From assembly GCA_963575745.1 (NCBI GenBank), contig CAUYUJ010014753.1, positions 21,001-85,000 on the forward strand: a stretch of DNA of 64,000 nucleotides, written 5' to 3'. Under the pieces are notes generated by a model. The model did no database searches. It was given only the letters and a program-made list of their open reading frames with translations, and was not told the origin of the DNA. Of the stretch, positions 53,216 through 63,565 are shown piece after piece (position 1 is the first letter of the stretch; each line of letters begins with the position of its first letter). This DNA comes from Prorocentrum cordatum (lineage: Eukaryota > Sar > Dinophyceae > Prorocentrales > Prorocentraceae). The position numbers and the translations under genes are program-made.

Positions 53216-53650
53216 TTGCGCCCAGCGTTCCTTGCAGCAGGAAGGTGATGGTACAGCGGGGGCGCGCATGCAGAAACGGGGTGCTTTTCGTCGGGGCGCC
53301 CTGCGTCCAGACGCTCCGCGCGCGGCGCGGTGCCTTCCGCGGCCGTGGAAGGAGCTGCTGCGCTCAGGGTGCTGCGGGTTCTCTCCTCGGGTGCAGCTCT
53401 CCGAGGGGGGCATTTACACATGACCACCGCCTGGAGGACCAACTTTCGGGGACCTCGGCAGGCGGTGGATATGGATATGTTCGGCCCCCCAGAGGCTGAA
53501 ATATATCCACTTCCACCGCCCGCTGGGGCACCAGGACGTCAGTTCCCAGGCGGTGGATGTGGATAAATCCCCGCCTCGCAGGCTCCCGCGCGGGATGTGC
53601 AGGGCGGGCTTCCTGCAAGGGTCTCTCTTGCGGCCGCGCCCACACTGTAT
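53216..53650. other. No gene recognised; one hairpin
   Basis: GCGGTGGATATGGATATG and ATATATCCACTTCCACCGC at about 53462-53520 form a hairpin. GGCGGTGGATGTGGATAAAT follows. No coding evidence. Confidence 0.45.
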
Positions 53651-53659
53651 GTTTGCTCG

Positions 53660-53997
53660 GCACGGACGAAATGGGTACGGAAAACATGGGTACGATGCCC
53701 AACAGCAGTTCCTGTTCATTTCGAACAGGACTCGCTGTCCGCGCCGCCGCCGCCCGCGTCCAGTTAGAGGCAGGAGGCCGCCTGCCCAACGGCGGGCGCT
53801 GCTGCTTTGGGACAGCATTTGTTGTCGGGCATTGTGCCCATTTTTTCCGTACCTCAGAGGCCAGCAACATATGTACACGTACGCGGTTAGTTTCCCCTGG
53901 AGTGCGTGTCAACGCGGACGTTCGTGCAGGCAACACCGCTGAGGGCGTACATGTACACATGTCGTTGCTCGCCCAGTACCCGTCTCGGGCGCCCAGA
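53660..53997. mobile_element. TIR208 element, copy 2, with nested insertion
   Basis: It matches 43220-43427 from ACGGACGAAATGGGTACGG to CCGTACC, then resumes CGTCTCGGGCGCCC after a 122-bp insertion. TTTGCTCG flanks the whole element (53652-53659, 53998-54005), an 8-bp duplication. Confidence 0.8.
53854..53975. mobile_element. 122-bp nested MITE with GTACC duplication
   Basis: The insert starts TCAGAGGCCAGCAACATATG and ends ATGTCGTTGCTCGCCCA, with inner TACACGTACGC against GCGTACATGTACA. GTACC is duplicated (53849-53853, 53976-53980). The uninterrupted CCGTACCCATCTCGGGCG at 43409 is the empty site. Confidence 0.85.
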
Positions 53998-54005
53998 TTT
54001 GCTCG

Positions 54006-54345
54006 CCTGCCCTGCCAGGCTGGCGGAGACCGGCCACGAGGTGAAGTTCCACGTCGTCGAGGGGGGGGCGCGCCTCCCCCGCCCTCCGCCGCCGGAGAGC
54101 CGCGCCGTCGGCGGCGTCTGCGCCGCCGCCGTCGTCGTGCGGGGGGCGAGGGGGCGAATAGGTAAAACGACGCGAAGATCGGGACAAAATCGGATCGGGA
54201 TAACTCGAAGTCTCTGAGAATCGGCGGGCTTGGAGGATGTATTGGGCGCCGCGGCCGCTCCAGAGCGTTCCGGAACGCTCTGAGAGCGCTCCGGAACGCT
54301 CTGGAGCGATTTATCCCTATCCTAGCCCTGTTTTAATAAGAGTAA
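54006..54345. repeat. Unassigned; GAACGCTCTGGAG hairpin at 54258
   Basis: CTCCAGAGCGTTCCGGAACG and CGCTCCGGAACGCTCTGGAG at 54258-54306 form overlapping palindromes. The rest shows nothing recognisable. Confidence 0.5.
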
Positions 54346-54740
54346 GGTGGGCCTGTCCCTCTACAGGAGGGATGTTGATCGGAAGCCGGAACATATACAT
54401 TCCCAGTTGGCGGGCTATTTTTTTTTTTCAGTCCCAGGGCTTCTTGAGGGTCGGGGACGACGCTGGGGTGGTGTGGTGTATAGTTGTTTCCCCGATGTCC
54501 CGGGGAAGCAACGAAACGTGTATACACCAGGGTCCCGTATACACCAGCATCTGCTCTCCAGTGCAGATTCCAACGTAGTGCCGGAAGAAGCGTCGGTGTA
54601 TAGACTTCGATTCCTTACTTGAGAGATAGTAAAAAATAGTCTGGGGACTGGTTTTCTACTATGAGTGCATATTTTTGAGCATGTGTGGGGTCTTTCTTAT
54701 TTTTTCGTCTAAGATCCCCCTGTAGGGGGACATGCCCGAC
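54346..54740. mobile_element. GTCGGGC-ended MITE, copy 3 (long form)
   Basis: The ends GTGGGCCTGTCCCTCTACAG and TGTAGGGGGACATGCCCGAC match the family. This copy is 395 bp instead of ~155 because of about 240 bp of extra sequence between GGAGGGATGTTGATCGGAAG and TAGTAAAAAATAGTCTGGG. Confidence 0.75.
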
Positions 54741-54856
54741 CTACGACTAGGAGGAGGTGGACCGCGAGGAGGCAAGGCGGGACGAGGACGGAGGACCCGC
54801 ACGCTCGGACGGGGCCAGGACGAGGAGACATCCGGTCTCGAGCGTGCCACAGTGCT

Positions 54857-55020
54857 TCAAGGTGCCCAAGGACACACAAATAAATACACACAAATACAAG
54901 GATTACCCACATTTCCCCCTATTTTCTGGGTTTCTGTCCCCCCCCCCATTTTCCCATATCTTCGAACATTTTCTGGGGACTCCAGGATTCATTGTGTCTG
55001 TGTGTTTTTCCCCCTCCTGA
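54857..55020 (-). mobile_element. IE element copy 9 (minus strand)
   Basis: Read on the minus strand it starts TCAGGAGGGGGAAAAACAC and ends TTGGGCACCTTGA. GTGCT (plus strand) is duplicated at 54852-54856 and 55021-55025. It is the only inverted copy. Confidence 0.9.
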
Positions 55021-55104
55021 GTGCTCCCGGAGCGCTCTGGAACGCTCCGAGAAGGGCGCGGCGCCCGGGACATCCTCCAGAGCCGTCGGATCCCAGAGAG
55101 CCCG

Positions 55105-55400
55105 GAGAGCCGACGCTCCAAAAAGATTGGAGCGGGCGGTGTTTTTGCCAGTCTTCGGGCGCCGGGGGCCCTCGCCGGGCCTCGGGAGCGTCAGCAAAAC
55201 GACTCAGGACGAAAAACCCAGACCCCCTCGAGTACTGAAAAAATCATGACGGGGGGTTTTTCCTAATTTTCGGCCTCCGGGGGCCCTTACCGGGCCTCGG
55301 GAGCCTCAAAAAACGACTCAGGATGCAAAGCCGGTCATGGGGAAAGGGTCGGGACCTCTGGAGGTCGACGTAATGAAAAAATCATTACGTCGGGGGTCTG
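55105..55400 (+). mobile_element. R170 repeat, two joined copies
   Basis: GGCCCTCGCCGGGCCTCGGG ... ACGACTCAGGACGAAAAACC occurs twice, separated by CTGAAAAAATCATGACGGGG. The second copy ends in the palindrome GTAATGAAAAAATCATTACG. The junction near 55213-55260 serves as the empty site for IE copy 8. Confidence 0.65.
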
Positions 55401-55900
55401 GGAACCGTCCCCAGGGAAGTGGTCCAGACCTCCTGGGTCCGCGCACCAAAAAAATTGGAGCCGCCGGATCTCAGAGAGTCTGGATCGATCTTCACCCGAA
55501 TGTGTCCTCGCCTTGCCTTCGTCTGAGGGGCTGAAGATGACCATGGGGACGATGATGACAAGCATACAGGGGCTCTAGACCGAAGTCGCGCGGCAGGCAG
55601 AAGGCACGGAACGGCACATCAGTGTCTGCCGGCTCCCGACCACCGAGCTCAGGGATGCGCAAGACCCGCGCAGGAAGAGCAGGAATGGGAGAAGCTTTTT
55701 CCAGCCGTCTCACGAGTGTGTTGGCTCGCTCGACGAGGCCTGACAGACAGTGGTGTCGCACTGAGGGCCTCGCCGCGAGCTGACCCCGTCAGGGCGTCGC
55801 TTGGACCTTGACGCGGGTGGCGAGCTGACCCTGTAAGGGCCTCGGTGGTCGTTGGGTCCCTGGTGCGGGTGGAGTTTCCTGCCCTCCCCCCCCCCCTTGA
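55401..55900. other. No gene recognised
   Basis: Unique-looking sequence. GAGCTGACCC recurs twice near 55777 and 55830 with GGGCCTCGGTGGTC-like context. No domain was recognised. Confidence 0.35.
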
Positions 55901-55904
55901 GGAG

Positions 55905-56410
55905 GAGGAAGAGGGCGGAGGAGGAGGAGGAGGAGGAGGAGGAGGAGGAGGAGGAGGAGGAGGAGGAGGAGGAGGAGGAGGAGGGAGGAGGAGTGGAAGG
56001 CGAGGGGGAGGGGCAGGTGGAGGGGGAGGATGAGGGGGGGGGGGGGGTACGCCACCCCGCCGACCCCCAGGGAAGGAGCGTCTTGGGCCCCTTGGAGGCC
56101 TCGGGGGCGACCTGTTGGGAACCTTTCCAGGGGCTCCTGGGTGCTTTTTCAGGCCCTCGGAGGTGGTATTGTGGGTCTGTTGGGGGCAGTTCGGTTGCAT
56201 ATTGAGCGTCTTGGGGACCATCTTGTGGGTGATGGCTCCCGGGGAACTCTTGGACCTCCCCAGCCGCTCTTGGGGCCCTCCTTGAGGGCTTTTTGGGTTC
56301 TCTTGGGGGCTTCTTGGGCAGTCCTGGTGCCCTGTTAGGCCATCTCCGTGCTCTCTTGGGGGCCTTGTCGGCCGTCTTGGGCCAATCTGGGAGGCTTCTC
56401 GAGCCGTATC
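55905..56410 (+). repeat. (GAG)n array and CTTGGGGCC array
   Basis: Purine triplets fill 55905-55990, followed by G-runs. GTCTTGGGCCCCTTGG-type repeats fill 56075-56410. Confidence 0.75.
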
Positions 56411-56439
56411 GGGGTTCGAAGTGGCGAGAATGCAACAAT

Positions 56440-56985
56440 ACTTTAAACATGTTAGCCAGCGTGGACCCCAAACCGTGTGGTCTAGCATACTGGGTGAGGA
56501 GATCTATGTGGTGAACACTGTGTGGTGTCATACACGTGGTGCAAGCTATGTAGAACACAATATGTAGTACAACATGTGTGGTGCAAGATATATCGTGCAA
56601 TCGATGCGGTATGAGCTACCGTACTGATCGATGTGAGGTGTATTATTCGTTGCATAGATGTTGTGCCATCTATGTGGTGCGATCTGTGGGGTGTGAGTTA
56701 TGTCGTGCAAGATCTGTCGTGCAACTCATCTGGTGCGACCCATGTGGTGCGAGCTGCGTGGTTCCATCTAAGCTGTGCAAGCTATGCAGTGCAATGTATG
56801 CCGTGCGAGCTATCGTGGTGCAACAGATGCAGTGTAATAGATGTGGTGTGAGCTGTATGGTGCAAGCGAGGTGGTACAAAACATGTGGTGCAACATATGC
56901 GTTGTGAGTGTCGTCATGTACGGCATGAGGTGCAGTATATGTGATGCAACCTATGTGATGCAATCGAGGTTGTGCAATTCAGTTT
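56440..56985 (+). repeat. GTGGTGCAA degenerate array
   Basis: Words such as TGTGGTGCAAGCTATG and GTCGTGCAATCGATG recur about every 20 bp. This is the inverse of the array at 13890-14370. Val/Cys-rich frames are artefacts. Confidence 0.75.
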
Positions 56986-56992
56986 GAAGAAT

Positions 56993-57410
56993 TTGGAGTT
57001 GTCAATTCCACTATTCGCGCAATCATCCCGCCCTCACACCCGCAACTTGGTTTGCAAGACCCATGCGGCGGCGAGTGCGATGACTGCTTGGTACTGGCTG
57101 GCGCGGCCGCGCTGGCGCGCGCGCTCGCGCGCAGAGCGCCCAGCTAGTTTGGCACAACCGACGCGGCCGCGGTGACGTTCACCGATGGAGACTTCCCAGC
57201 CCGTCTCGCAAGCTGCGCTGGCGCGCGGGCACGTCAGTGCGGGTCGATGATTCGGGCGGGCGCGGAGGCATAGTGACGTCGACAACGGTGGAAACGATTA
57301 TGCTAATAGCGGTAGTCGCGACGATGATGACGATAACGGCGGTAAGGCCAATGACGGCGCCGATGTTGGTCACGCCGGTGACGATGATGATGTCCATGTG
57401 TCGTTAATGG
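56993..57410 (+). repeat. 420-bp segmental duplication, copy 1
   Basis: Starting GAGTTGTCAATTCCACTATT it runs through CCCGCAACTTGGTTTGCAAG, CGCCCAGCTAGTTTGGCACA and GACGGCGCCGATGTTGGTCA. The same order occurs at 59083-59505. A satellite block lies between the copies. Confidence 0.8.
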
Positions 57411-57834
57411 AGGTTTTGGAATGGTTCCGGCATGCGCATGCGGCCGACGCGCGCGAGTGGCCCGCATGGTATGTCTCGGCATGGATCTCCCCCCCAACAA
57501 GCGCGCTAGGGCATTCCTATGATTTCGGCATGCTCGCGCGAAGGGAAGCGTGCAGGAAACAAATCACACGGTTTCGTAAGAGCGCCCGCGCGCACGCTTT
57601 TTGGTGCTTGTGAGAACCTGCGGGGCGTCCCTTGCCAGGTCAAAAGACGGCAGGCGGCCACAATGCGGAACACCGGCGCCCGATTCACCAGCTCACCAAT
57701 ATGTCCATATCAAAGATCAGGTCCCAACAGAATAAGTCGTCGCGCCGTTTGTTCTCGACGTGCCCAAATGGACGACGCCGGCACTGTGGCAAACCCACCG
57801 CTAACCCACCGAGTTCCAGGCGGTGTTTGCCCTG
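57411..57834. other. No gene recognised
   Basis: Unique-looking DNA leading into a satellite header. No motif was recognised. Confidence 0.35.
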
Positions 57835-58875
57835 GTGGTGTTGGGTCCTCGTTGTGAAGGGACAGCGCCCCGCGTTCCTCCTCTCCTCCTACCCCTCCTC
57901 CTGCCCCTCCCTCTTCACATGCCTCGCACCCCTTACACTCTTCGTGGACCCATAGGGAGCTCCAACTAAGGCCCAAGTGGCAGGGCTCGCGGTTCCGCAC
58001 CCATTTCGGCACACCCCTCAGACGTTTCGTGGTCCCATATGGAGCTCCACCGAAGCCCACAGAGGCAGGTTTCGCATGCGGTTCCTCCCCCAATGCCGGC
58101 AAACCCCTCACAGGCTTCGTGGCCCCGTAGGGAGTTCCACCGACGGCCCCAGTGGCAGGGTTCGCATGCGCACACCCCTCACACGTTTCGTGGCCCTAGA
58201 GGGAGCTCCACCGAAAGTCCCAGTGGCAGGGTTCGCATGCGGTTCCACCTCCAACTTCGGCACACTTCTCACACGTTTCGTGGCCCCAGAAGGAGCTCCG
58301 CCGAAGGCCCCAGTGGCAGTATTCGCATGCGGTTCCACCCCCATGTCGGCACACCCCTCACACGTTTCATGGCCCCAAATCCGTTGAAGGCCCCAGAGGC
58401 AGGGTTCGCACGCGGTTCCACCCCCATTTCGGTACACCCTTCATACGCTTCGTGGCCCCATATGGAGCTCCACCGGGGGTCCTGGTGGCATGGTTCGCAT
58501 GCAGCTCCACCTCCTTTTCGGCACGCCCCGCAGAAGACGTTTCATGGCCCCGTAGGGAGCTCCACCGAAGGCCCCAGTGGCAGACTTAGATTTCGGCACA
58601 CTCCTCAGACGTTTCGTGACCCCAAAGAGAGTTCTGTTGAAGGCCCCAGAGGCAGGGTTCGCATGCGGTTCCACCCCCATTTCGGCACACCCCTCACACG
58701 TTTCGTGGCCCCGTGGGGAGCTCCACCGAAAGCCCCAGTGGCAGGATTCGCATGCGGGTTCAACCTCACGTCGGCACATCTGTCACACGCATCGTGGCCC
58801 CATAGAGAGCTCCACCGAAGACGATACAATTGCGGCACTCACAACTGCATATGGTTGGGTCTTTCGCCAGGCTAA
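57835..58875 (+). repeat. Satellite block 5 with header and tail
   Basis: The header GGTGTTGGGTCCTCGTTGTG with GGGACAGCGCCCCGCGTTCC starts at 57837. About ten 83-87-bp units with CACGTTTCGTGGCCCC and GGCAGGGTTCGCATGCGGTT follow. The tail GACGATACAATTGCGGCACT and CATATGGTTGGGTCTTTCGC closes at 58868. Confidence 0.88.
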
Positions 58876-59082
58876 TTGATAAACGAATGCGCGCGCAGTG
58901 TTGTTTGACAGGGATGGGGGATGGGACGATTCAGGGCGCTCCATGGGATTACATGCGCTCATGTGCGGAATGCCCGATGAGGCAGCATCATTCGTAATGT
59001 GTATTATCCCAGGGGTAGAGTCTGCTTTCTTGTTACAACAAGGGAATACATGTGTTGCAAGTCGTTTCGAGCAACTTGGAGT

Positions 59083-59510
59083 TGGCAATTCCATTGCTCG
59101 CGCACTCATCCCTCCGTCCCACTCGCATCCCACATCTTGGTTTGCAAAACCCATGCGGCAACGATTGAGATGACTGTTTTGTTCTGGCTGGCGCGTCTCC
59201 GCGGCCGCGCTAGCGCGCGCAAGCTCGCTCGCAGAGCGCCCAGCTAGTTTGGCACAACCGACGCGGCCGCGGTGGCGCTGACCGGTGGGGACTCCCCAGC
59301 GCGTCTTACAGGCCGCGCTGGCGCGCGGGTGCGTCAGCGCGGGTCGGTGATTCGAGCGGGCGTGGTTTCAAGGTGATGGCGGCACCAGCGGGAACGATGA
59401 TGATGCCGACGATGATGGCGACGATAACGACGATGACGACGGCAAGGCTAATGACGGCGCCGATGTTGGTCACGCCGATGTTGGTCACGTCCATGTGTCG
59501 TTGATGACGG
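59083..59510 (+). repeat. 420-bp segmental duplication, copy 2
   Basis: Homologous to 56993-57410. It diverges mainly in the CGATGATGACG-rich second half, where indels of triplets are seen. Confidence 0.8.
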
Positions 59511-60320
59511 CGCTTGAGAGATGACGGCGATTGGCAGCAATGGCAGCGATATTCGATGACGATGACGTGATGTGGCGGCGATGCGGAGGGTGATGGTGGG
59601 GAAGTGCGCGCGCGTGGACATCTAACAACCTTTTTTTTGTCATTGTTGGTTGAACGCGCAGCTGGTTTCTTCTTAGGTTCGTGGAGGTTGTATTCGGAGA
59701 CGTTTCGAAAACCAGTGTTCTAAAAGGCTTCCTTGCACGCTCGCGTGGCGGCGCGCGCGCACGTGGCCCGCATGGCAGCATGTGATACGGATTCGCGTGC
59801 CCGGCGCATGCTGCATCAACGCGGCTGCACTGCGTGGTGAGATGAGGATGCGGGCTCTCGGCGAGATTGCAAAACCTCAACATGCATGCCCGATGATGTC
59901 AACGAATGCGCGCGGGTCAAACAACACAAGATTTGTGTTGGAAGTGACAGGGCTGTGCTGTTTGTTTTGTGTGTGCGTGCGTGCGTGTGTGCGTGCGTAC
60001 GTGCGTATGTGTGGGTGCTGTGAGCTGTTTGTTTGTTGTGTTGAATTCAGTGCAGAATCTGTGTGTGTGCGTGTGCGGTATGAGATCGACATGTGCGCGC
60101 GCGGCTGTGGACTATGTCTTCGTTCAGTTGCAAGGGATTCTTGACAAAGTAGGTGTTGCGAGTGCGCGCTAGTGCTCTTTGGCAAGGATGAGGGGGAGGG
60201 GGGCAATATGGGACTGCACGGAATGGTTTAAATGCAGATGCGAAGGGAACGATGAGACATAATCAGACCCATATGATTACCTTTCGATTGATAAGGAGAT
60301 TGGGGGGGGCACCAGTGATT
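59511..60320. other. No gene recognised; GTGC/GT tracts
   Basis: A short (GTGC)n tract is at 59968-60005 and GTGTGTGCGTGTGCG at 60060. Otherwise no feature is identified. Confidence 0.4.
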
Positions 60321-60324
60321 CATT

Positions 60325-61095
60325 CAATCGACCTCTCTCACTATCGATCTTACGATGGATCCCACTACCGATGTCACCAGCGATCCCACTCGCGATCTTA
60401 CTATCGAGCGACTTGGCTATCCATCGAACTCGGTATCTTTCGGCCTTATCTGCCTCAATATCAGTCGATCCCACCACCGATGTATCGATCTCAGTACCGA
60501 TGGCGCGACCGATCTCACTATCCATCTCACTATGGACCTCACTGCCGATCGGTCTTATTATCCGTGGATTGTAGTATCAATCGATCCGACCAACCATCAA
60601 TCCCGCGCATGTATCGGTCTTTCCGCCCACGCCACTACCGATCTCACGCTCGATCTCATTGTCGATCTTGCGCTCGATCTCACCAGAAGACCAAAGCATC
60701 AGGGATACCAGCGGAACCAGGTGGCATTTATTTGCCCGCGCGCTCTTTCGTTTAGAAGAGCATAACAGGAACAAGCAATACTACAGGGGCACCACGGGAC
60801 ATCACTATCGATCTCATCACCGACCTAGGTGGCATTTATTTGCCCAGACCCTCTTTTCTTGAGGAAGTCCTTCGGAATGACCATGTAATCTGCGTCGCCA
60901 TCTATGAATCGAGCTCATTCGCAATCTACCCACCGATCCTACTATCCGCCTCACTACCGATCTCCCTCGATCTATCGATTTCACTATCTATCGATCTCAC
61001 AGGCGGCCTCACACTCGATCTCACTACCAGTTGGCCGATGGACCTCACTCTCGATCTCATTCTCGACTTCGCAGTCGACCTCACCGGACACCACG
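60325..61095. repeat. GATCTCACTACC degenerate array with 24-bp repeats
   Basis: Words such as TCGATCTCACTACCGATC recur at 60325-60700 and 60900-61090. GGTGGCATTTATTTGCCC occurs at about 60720 and 60828, 108 bp apart, as a separate direct repeat. Confidence 0.7.
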
Positions 61096-61400
61096 GGACA
61101 CCACGGGACACCGCGCCACAGGACACCGGCGGGACACCCCCGGGCCACCGCCGGCCAACCCCGGGGGCTAGGGGCAGGGGCAGTCCGAGGAGTCCTTGGG
61201 CAGGATGTCGCTCGGTGGGAGCCACCGCCCGCTGCAGGCCACCCTGCGGAGCTGGTCCCCTGGGCGACCGCTGGAGTCCGTCGGTCTCGTCCTGGCGGCG
61301 GCGGGACACCGACGGGACACCCCCGGGGCCAGCGCCGCCAAGCAACAGGAAGGAGCAGAGCCATGGGACTCCGTTGCGCCCCGGCAACGGCGGGTTCATG
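61096..61400. other. GGACACC-repeat sequence, no gene recognised
   Basis: CGGGACACC repeats occur at 61086-61145 and 61300-61325. The rest is GC-rich with several open frames and no known motif. Confidence 0.4.
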
Positions 61401-61404
61401 CCAG

Positions 61405-61513
61405 TCGGAGGAGGAGGAGGAGGAGGAGGAGGAGGAGCAGGAGGAGGAGGAGGAGGAGGAGGAGGAGGAGGAGGAGCAGGAGGAGGAGCAGGAGGAGGAG
61501 GAGGAGCAGGAGG

Positions 61514-61549
<36 letters not shown>

Positions 61550-61555
61550 GGGAGC
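61405..61555. repeat. (GAG)n / GAGCAG purine array
   Basis: GGA triplets with GCAGGA interruptions, about 150 bp. Poly-Glu, poly-Gly and poly-Arg frames are artefacts. Confidence 0.88.
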
Positions 61556-61697
61556 GGCGGGTGGGTCCTGCCCCTCGCCCGCGCACGCAGCGTCGCCCCG
61601 CCCGCGCGCGCACGGCACGAGCACGAGGCCGAAGCCGATGGCCCAGTTGGGGGGGGTCTCCGCTCCCCTCCATCGGCGACTGCAGATCCCAGACATG

Positions 61698-61862
61698 ATC
61701 GCGTCGTGAAAAAATCAGGACGGGAGGTTTTTGGCTATTTTCGGCCCCATGGGGCCCTCGCCGGGCCCCTGGACCGTCCAAACACGACTCAGGACGAAAA
61801 ACCGGTCCCGGGGAAAGGGTCGGGACTTCCAGGGACGCCGTCCTGAAAAAATCAGGACGTCA
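61698..61862 (+). mobile_element. R170 repeat, copy 4
   Basis: CAGGACGGGAGGTTTTTGGC ... CCCTCGCCGGGCCCCTGGAC ... CCGTCCTGAAAAAATCAGGACGT. The last part is a palindrome (CGTCCTGA/TCAGGACG), comparable to that ending the copy at 55.4 kb but with different bases. Confidence 0.7.
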
Positions 61863-61873
61863 CATGTCTGGGA

Positions 61874-62031
61874 TTACCAGCCTGGAACATATCCCTATCC
61901 CTATGCTGGGCACCTCCTCATCACGATGCCAATCTCAGGGGTTCCCTTATTTTCTGAGGGCGAATCCCTAAGATTGTCATCGCCTTTTGGCGCGTCAATC
62001 TTGGGGATAGGGTTATGTTCCAGGCTGGTAA
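61874..62031. mobile_element. 157-bp TIR element, copy 2 (TATCCCTATCC)
   Basis: TTACCAGCCTGGAACATATC and its inverse at the right end (ATGTTCCAGGCTGGTAA) form a 25-bp inverted repeat with one mismatch. It is homologous to 4108-4264. It abuts the long direct repeat at 62032. Confidence 0.8.
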
Positions 62032-62323
62032 GCAGAGGGTGGTGGTCGACGCCGGGGTGTGGCTTGCGGTCGGCGGTGGCCCAGGTGGGCCCAGGTGGGC
62101 TTGGCATCGCTCGGACGTGTGCATTTTTCCTTCGGCGAGGACCATCGAGGAGCTTCCTTGATCCATTGGCCAAAAAAACCACGCACGAGACCGAACAAAA
62201 AAAAACGCAGGGAATGGACGTCCGAGCGATGGCCAGGAAGGGGGGGGGGGGCTCCGCTCCCTTCCATCCGGCGACTGCAGAGGGTGGTGGTTGGCGCCGG
62301 GGTGTGGCCTGCGGTGGGCAGTG
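62032..62323. mobile_element. 198-bp insert between 47-bp direct repeats
   Basis: 47 bp at 62032-62078 (GCAGAGGGTGGTGGTCGACG...) recur at 62277-62323 with five mismatches. The insert has inverted GGCATCGCTCGGACGT and ACGTCCGAGCGATGGCC. No protein is encoded. Confidence 0.7.
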
Positions 62324-62479
62324 TCGGGGCCCGAGGGGCACGACGCTGTCCTCGTCGGGCCTCCACGGGGAGCGGCGGAGAGCTCCGTCGACGCCCGCGC
62401 CCGCGCCCCCGGGTGCCCCTCAGGGTGCCGGTTGCAAGCCACACCCTTTGCAAGCCACACCCTTCGGAGTCGCCGACTT

Positions 62480-62636
62480 CAGTCTGGCATGTCCCTCTAC
62501 AGGAGGAATGTTCAAGAATAGTCAAAACATAGTTTGGGCATGATTGTTCGAGTATGTATGTTTTCACCATTTTGGGGCATTTGTGGGCTATTTTTTATGT
62601 TTCGTCCAATAGCCCCCTGTAGGAGGACAGGCCCGA
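62480..62636. mobile_element. GTCGGGC-ended MITE, copy 4
   Basis: CAGTCTGGCATGTCCCTCTAC and TGTAGGAGGACAGGCCCGAC are the ends. AATGTTCAAGAATAGTC and a T-rich half are as in the other copies. Confidence 0.75.
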
Positions 62637-62759
62637 CTTTAACGCTTCCCCTCGAACTCACCCCCCAACTTCCGATGTAATTGGCAGTGTCACACAGGGG
62701 GACCAAGAAGTCCGGGGGGAAGGGTGATAACATCATCGTCGTTTCAGAGCGGAGAAGAT

Positions 62760-63300
62760 GTATGGTGAGCGCCATGTGATGTATTCTGCGTTGAGCAATT
62801 TATGTGGTGCAAGCTTTGTGGTTTGAAGACAGCGTTGCGAAGCAATGCAAAGCAACGCCAATGCAATTCGAAACAATGTAACGCAATGAACAGCAACGCA
62901 GGGGAGCACACAGCAATGCAAATTCATGTGAAGCAGTGCAGAGCAACGCGATGCTATGCAGACACGTGCAAAGAAATGCACAGCACTGCAAAAAGCAATT
63001 CAAGGCAATAGAAAGCAAGGCGAAGCAGTGCAAACCGTGAGCCTCACGAGATCAAACACGTGACCAAAATGGTGCGGCAACGGACGGCAACGACGGGGGG
63101 GCACAGTACGGCCGGACCGGCGCACGGTCACAGTTGCGAGCCACGCACGATCACAACCGTGACCAAAATGGTCGGGCGATTGGTGGCGGCAGCAGGCGGT
63201 GACGGGCGGCCACAAGCCGGCCGGACGGACGGGCAGGCCCAATTCTTCACGAGAGAAGTAAGGAACCCTAAGCGCAAGCATTGGTTGGGGAACCTTCGGA
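62760..63300. repeat. GCAATGCAAAGC array; flank unassigned
   Basis: 62826-63035 repeats GCAATGCAAAGCAACGC-type words. GTGGTGCAAGC occurs just before at 62806. 63040-63300 has ACCAAAATGGT repeats (about 63063, 63162) and no gene. Confidence 0.6.
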
Positions 63301-63309
63301 AAATCCATG

Positions 63310-63565
63310 ATGTTTGCCTCTCGAGACCGTCTTGTGGGTCCTCCTTGGGCCCTCTTTGGGTCTTCCTGAGGCTGTTGTTGATGTTCTGGTGGCATCTCCC
63401 GCGCGTTGGGGCCCTTCCTGAGCCATCGTAGAGGGCATCTTGAGCATCTTGGAGGAAGAGGAGGAGGAGGAGGAGGAGGAGGAGGAGGAGGAGGACAGCG
63501 AGGTGGAGGAGGAGGTGGAGGAGGAGGAGCAGGAGGAGGAGGAGGAGGAGGAGGAGGAGGATGTG
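63310..63565. repeat. CTTGGGGCC array remnant and (GAG)n array
   Basis: CCATGATGTTTGCCTCTCGA and TTGGGCCCTCTTTGGG belong to the CTTGGGGCC family. GGA triplets fill 63450-63560. Confidence 0.7.

Noticed and set aside
57060-57180. tRNA-like GCTAGTTTGGCACAACC region
   Set aside because: No cloverleaf could be drawn and no anticodon arm is supported.
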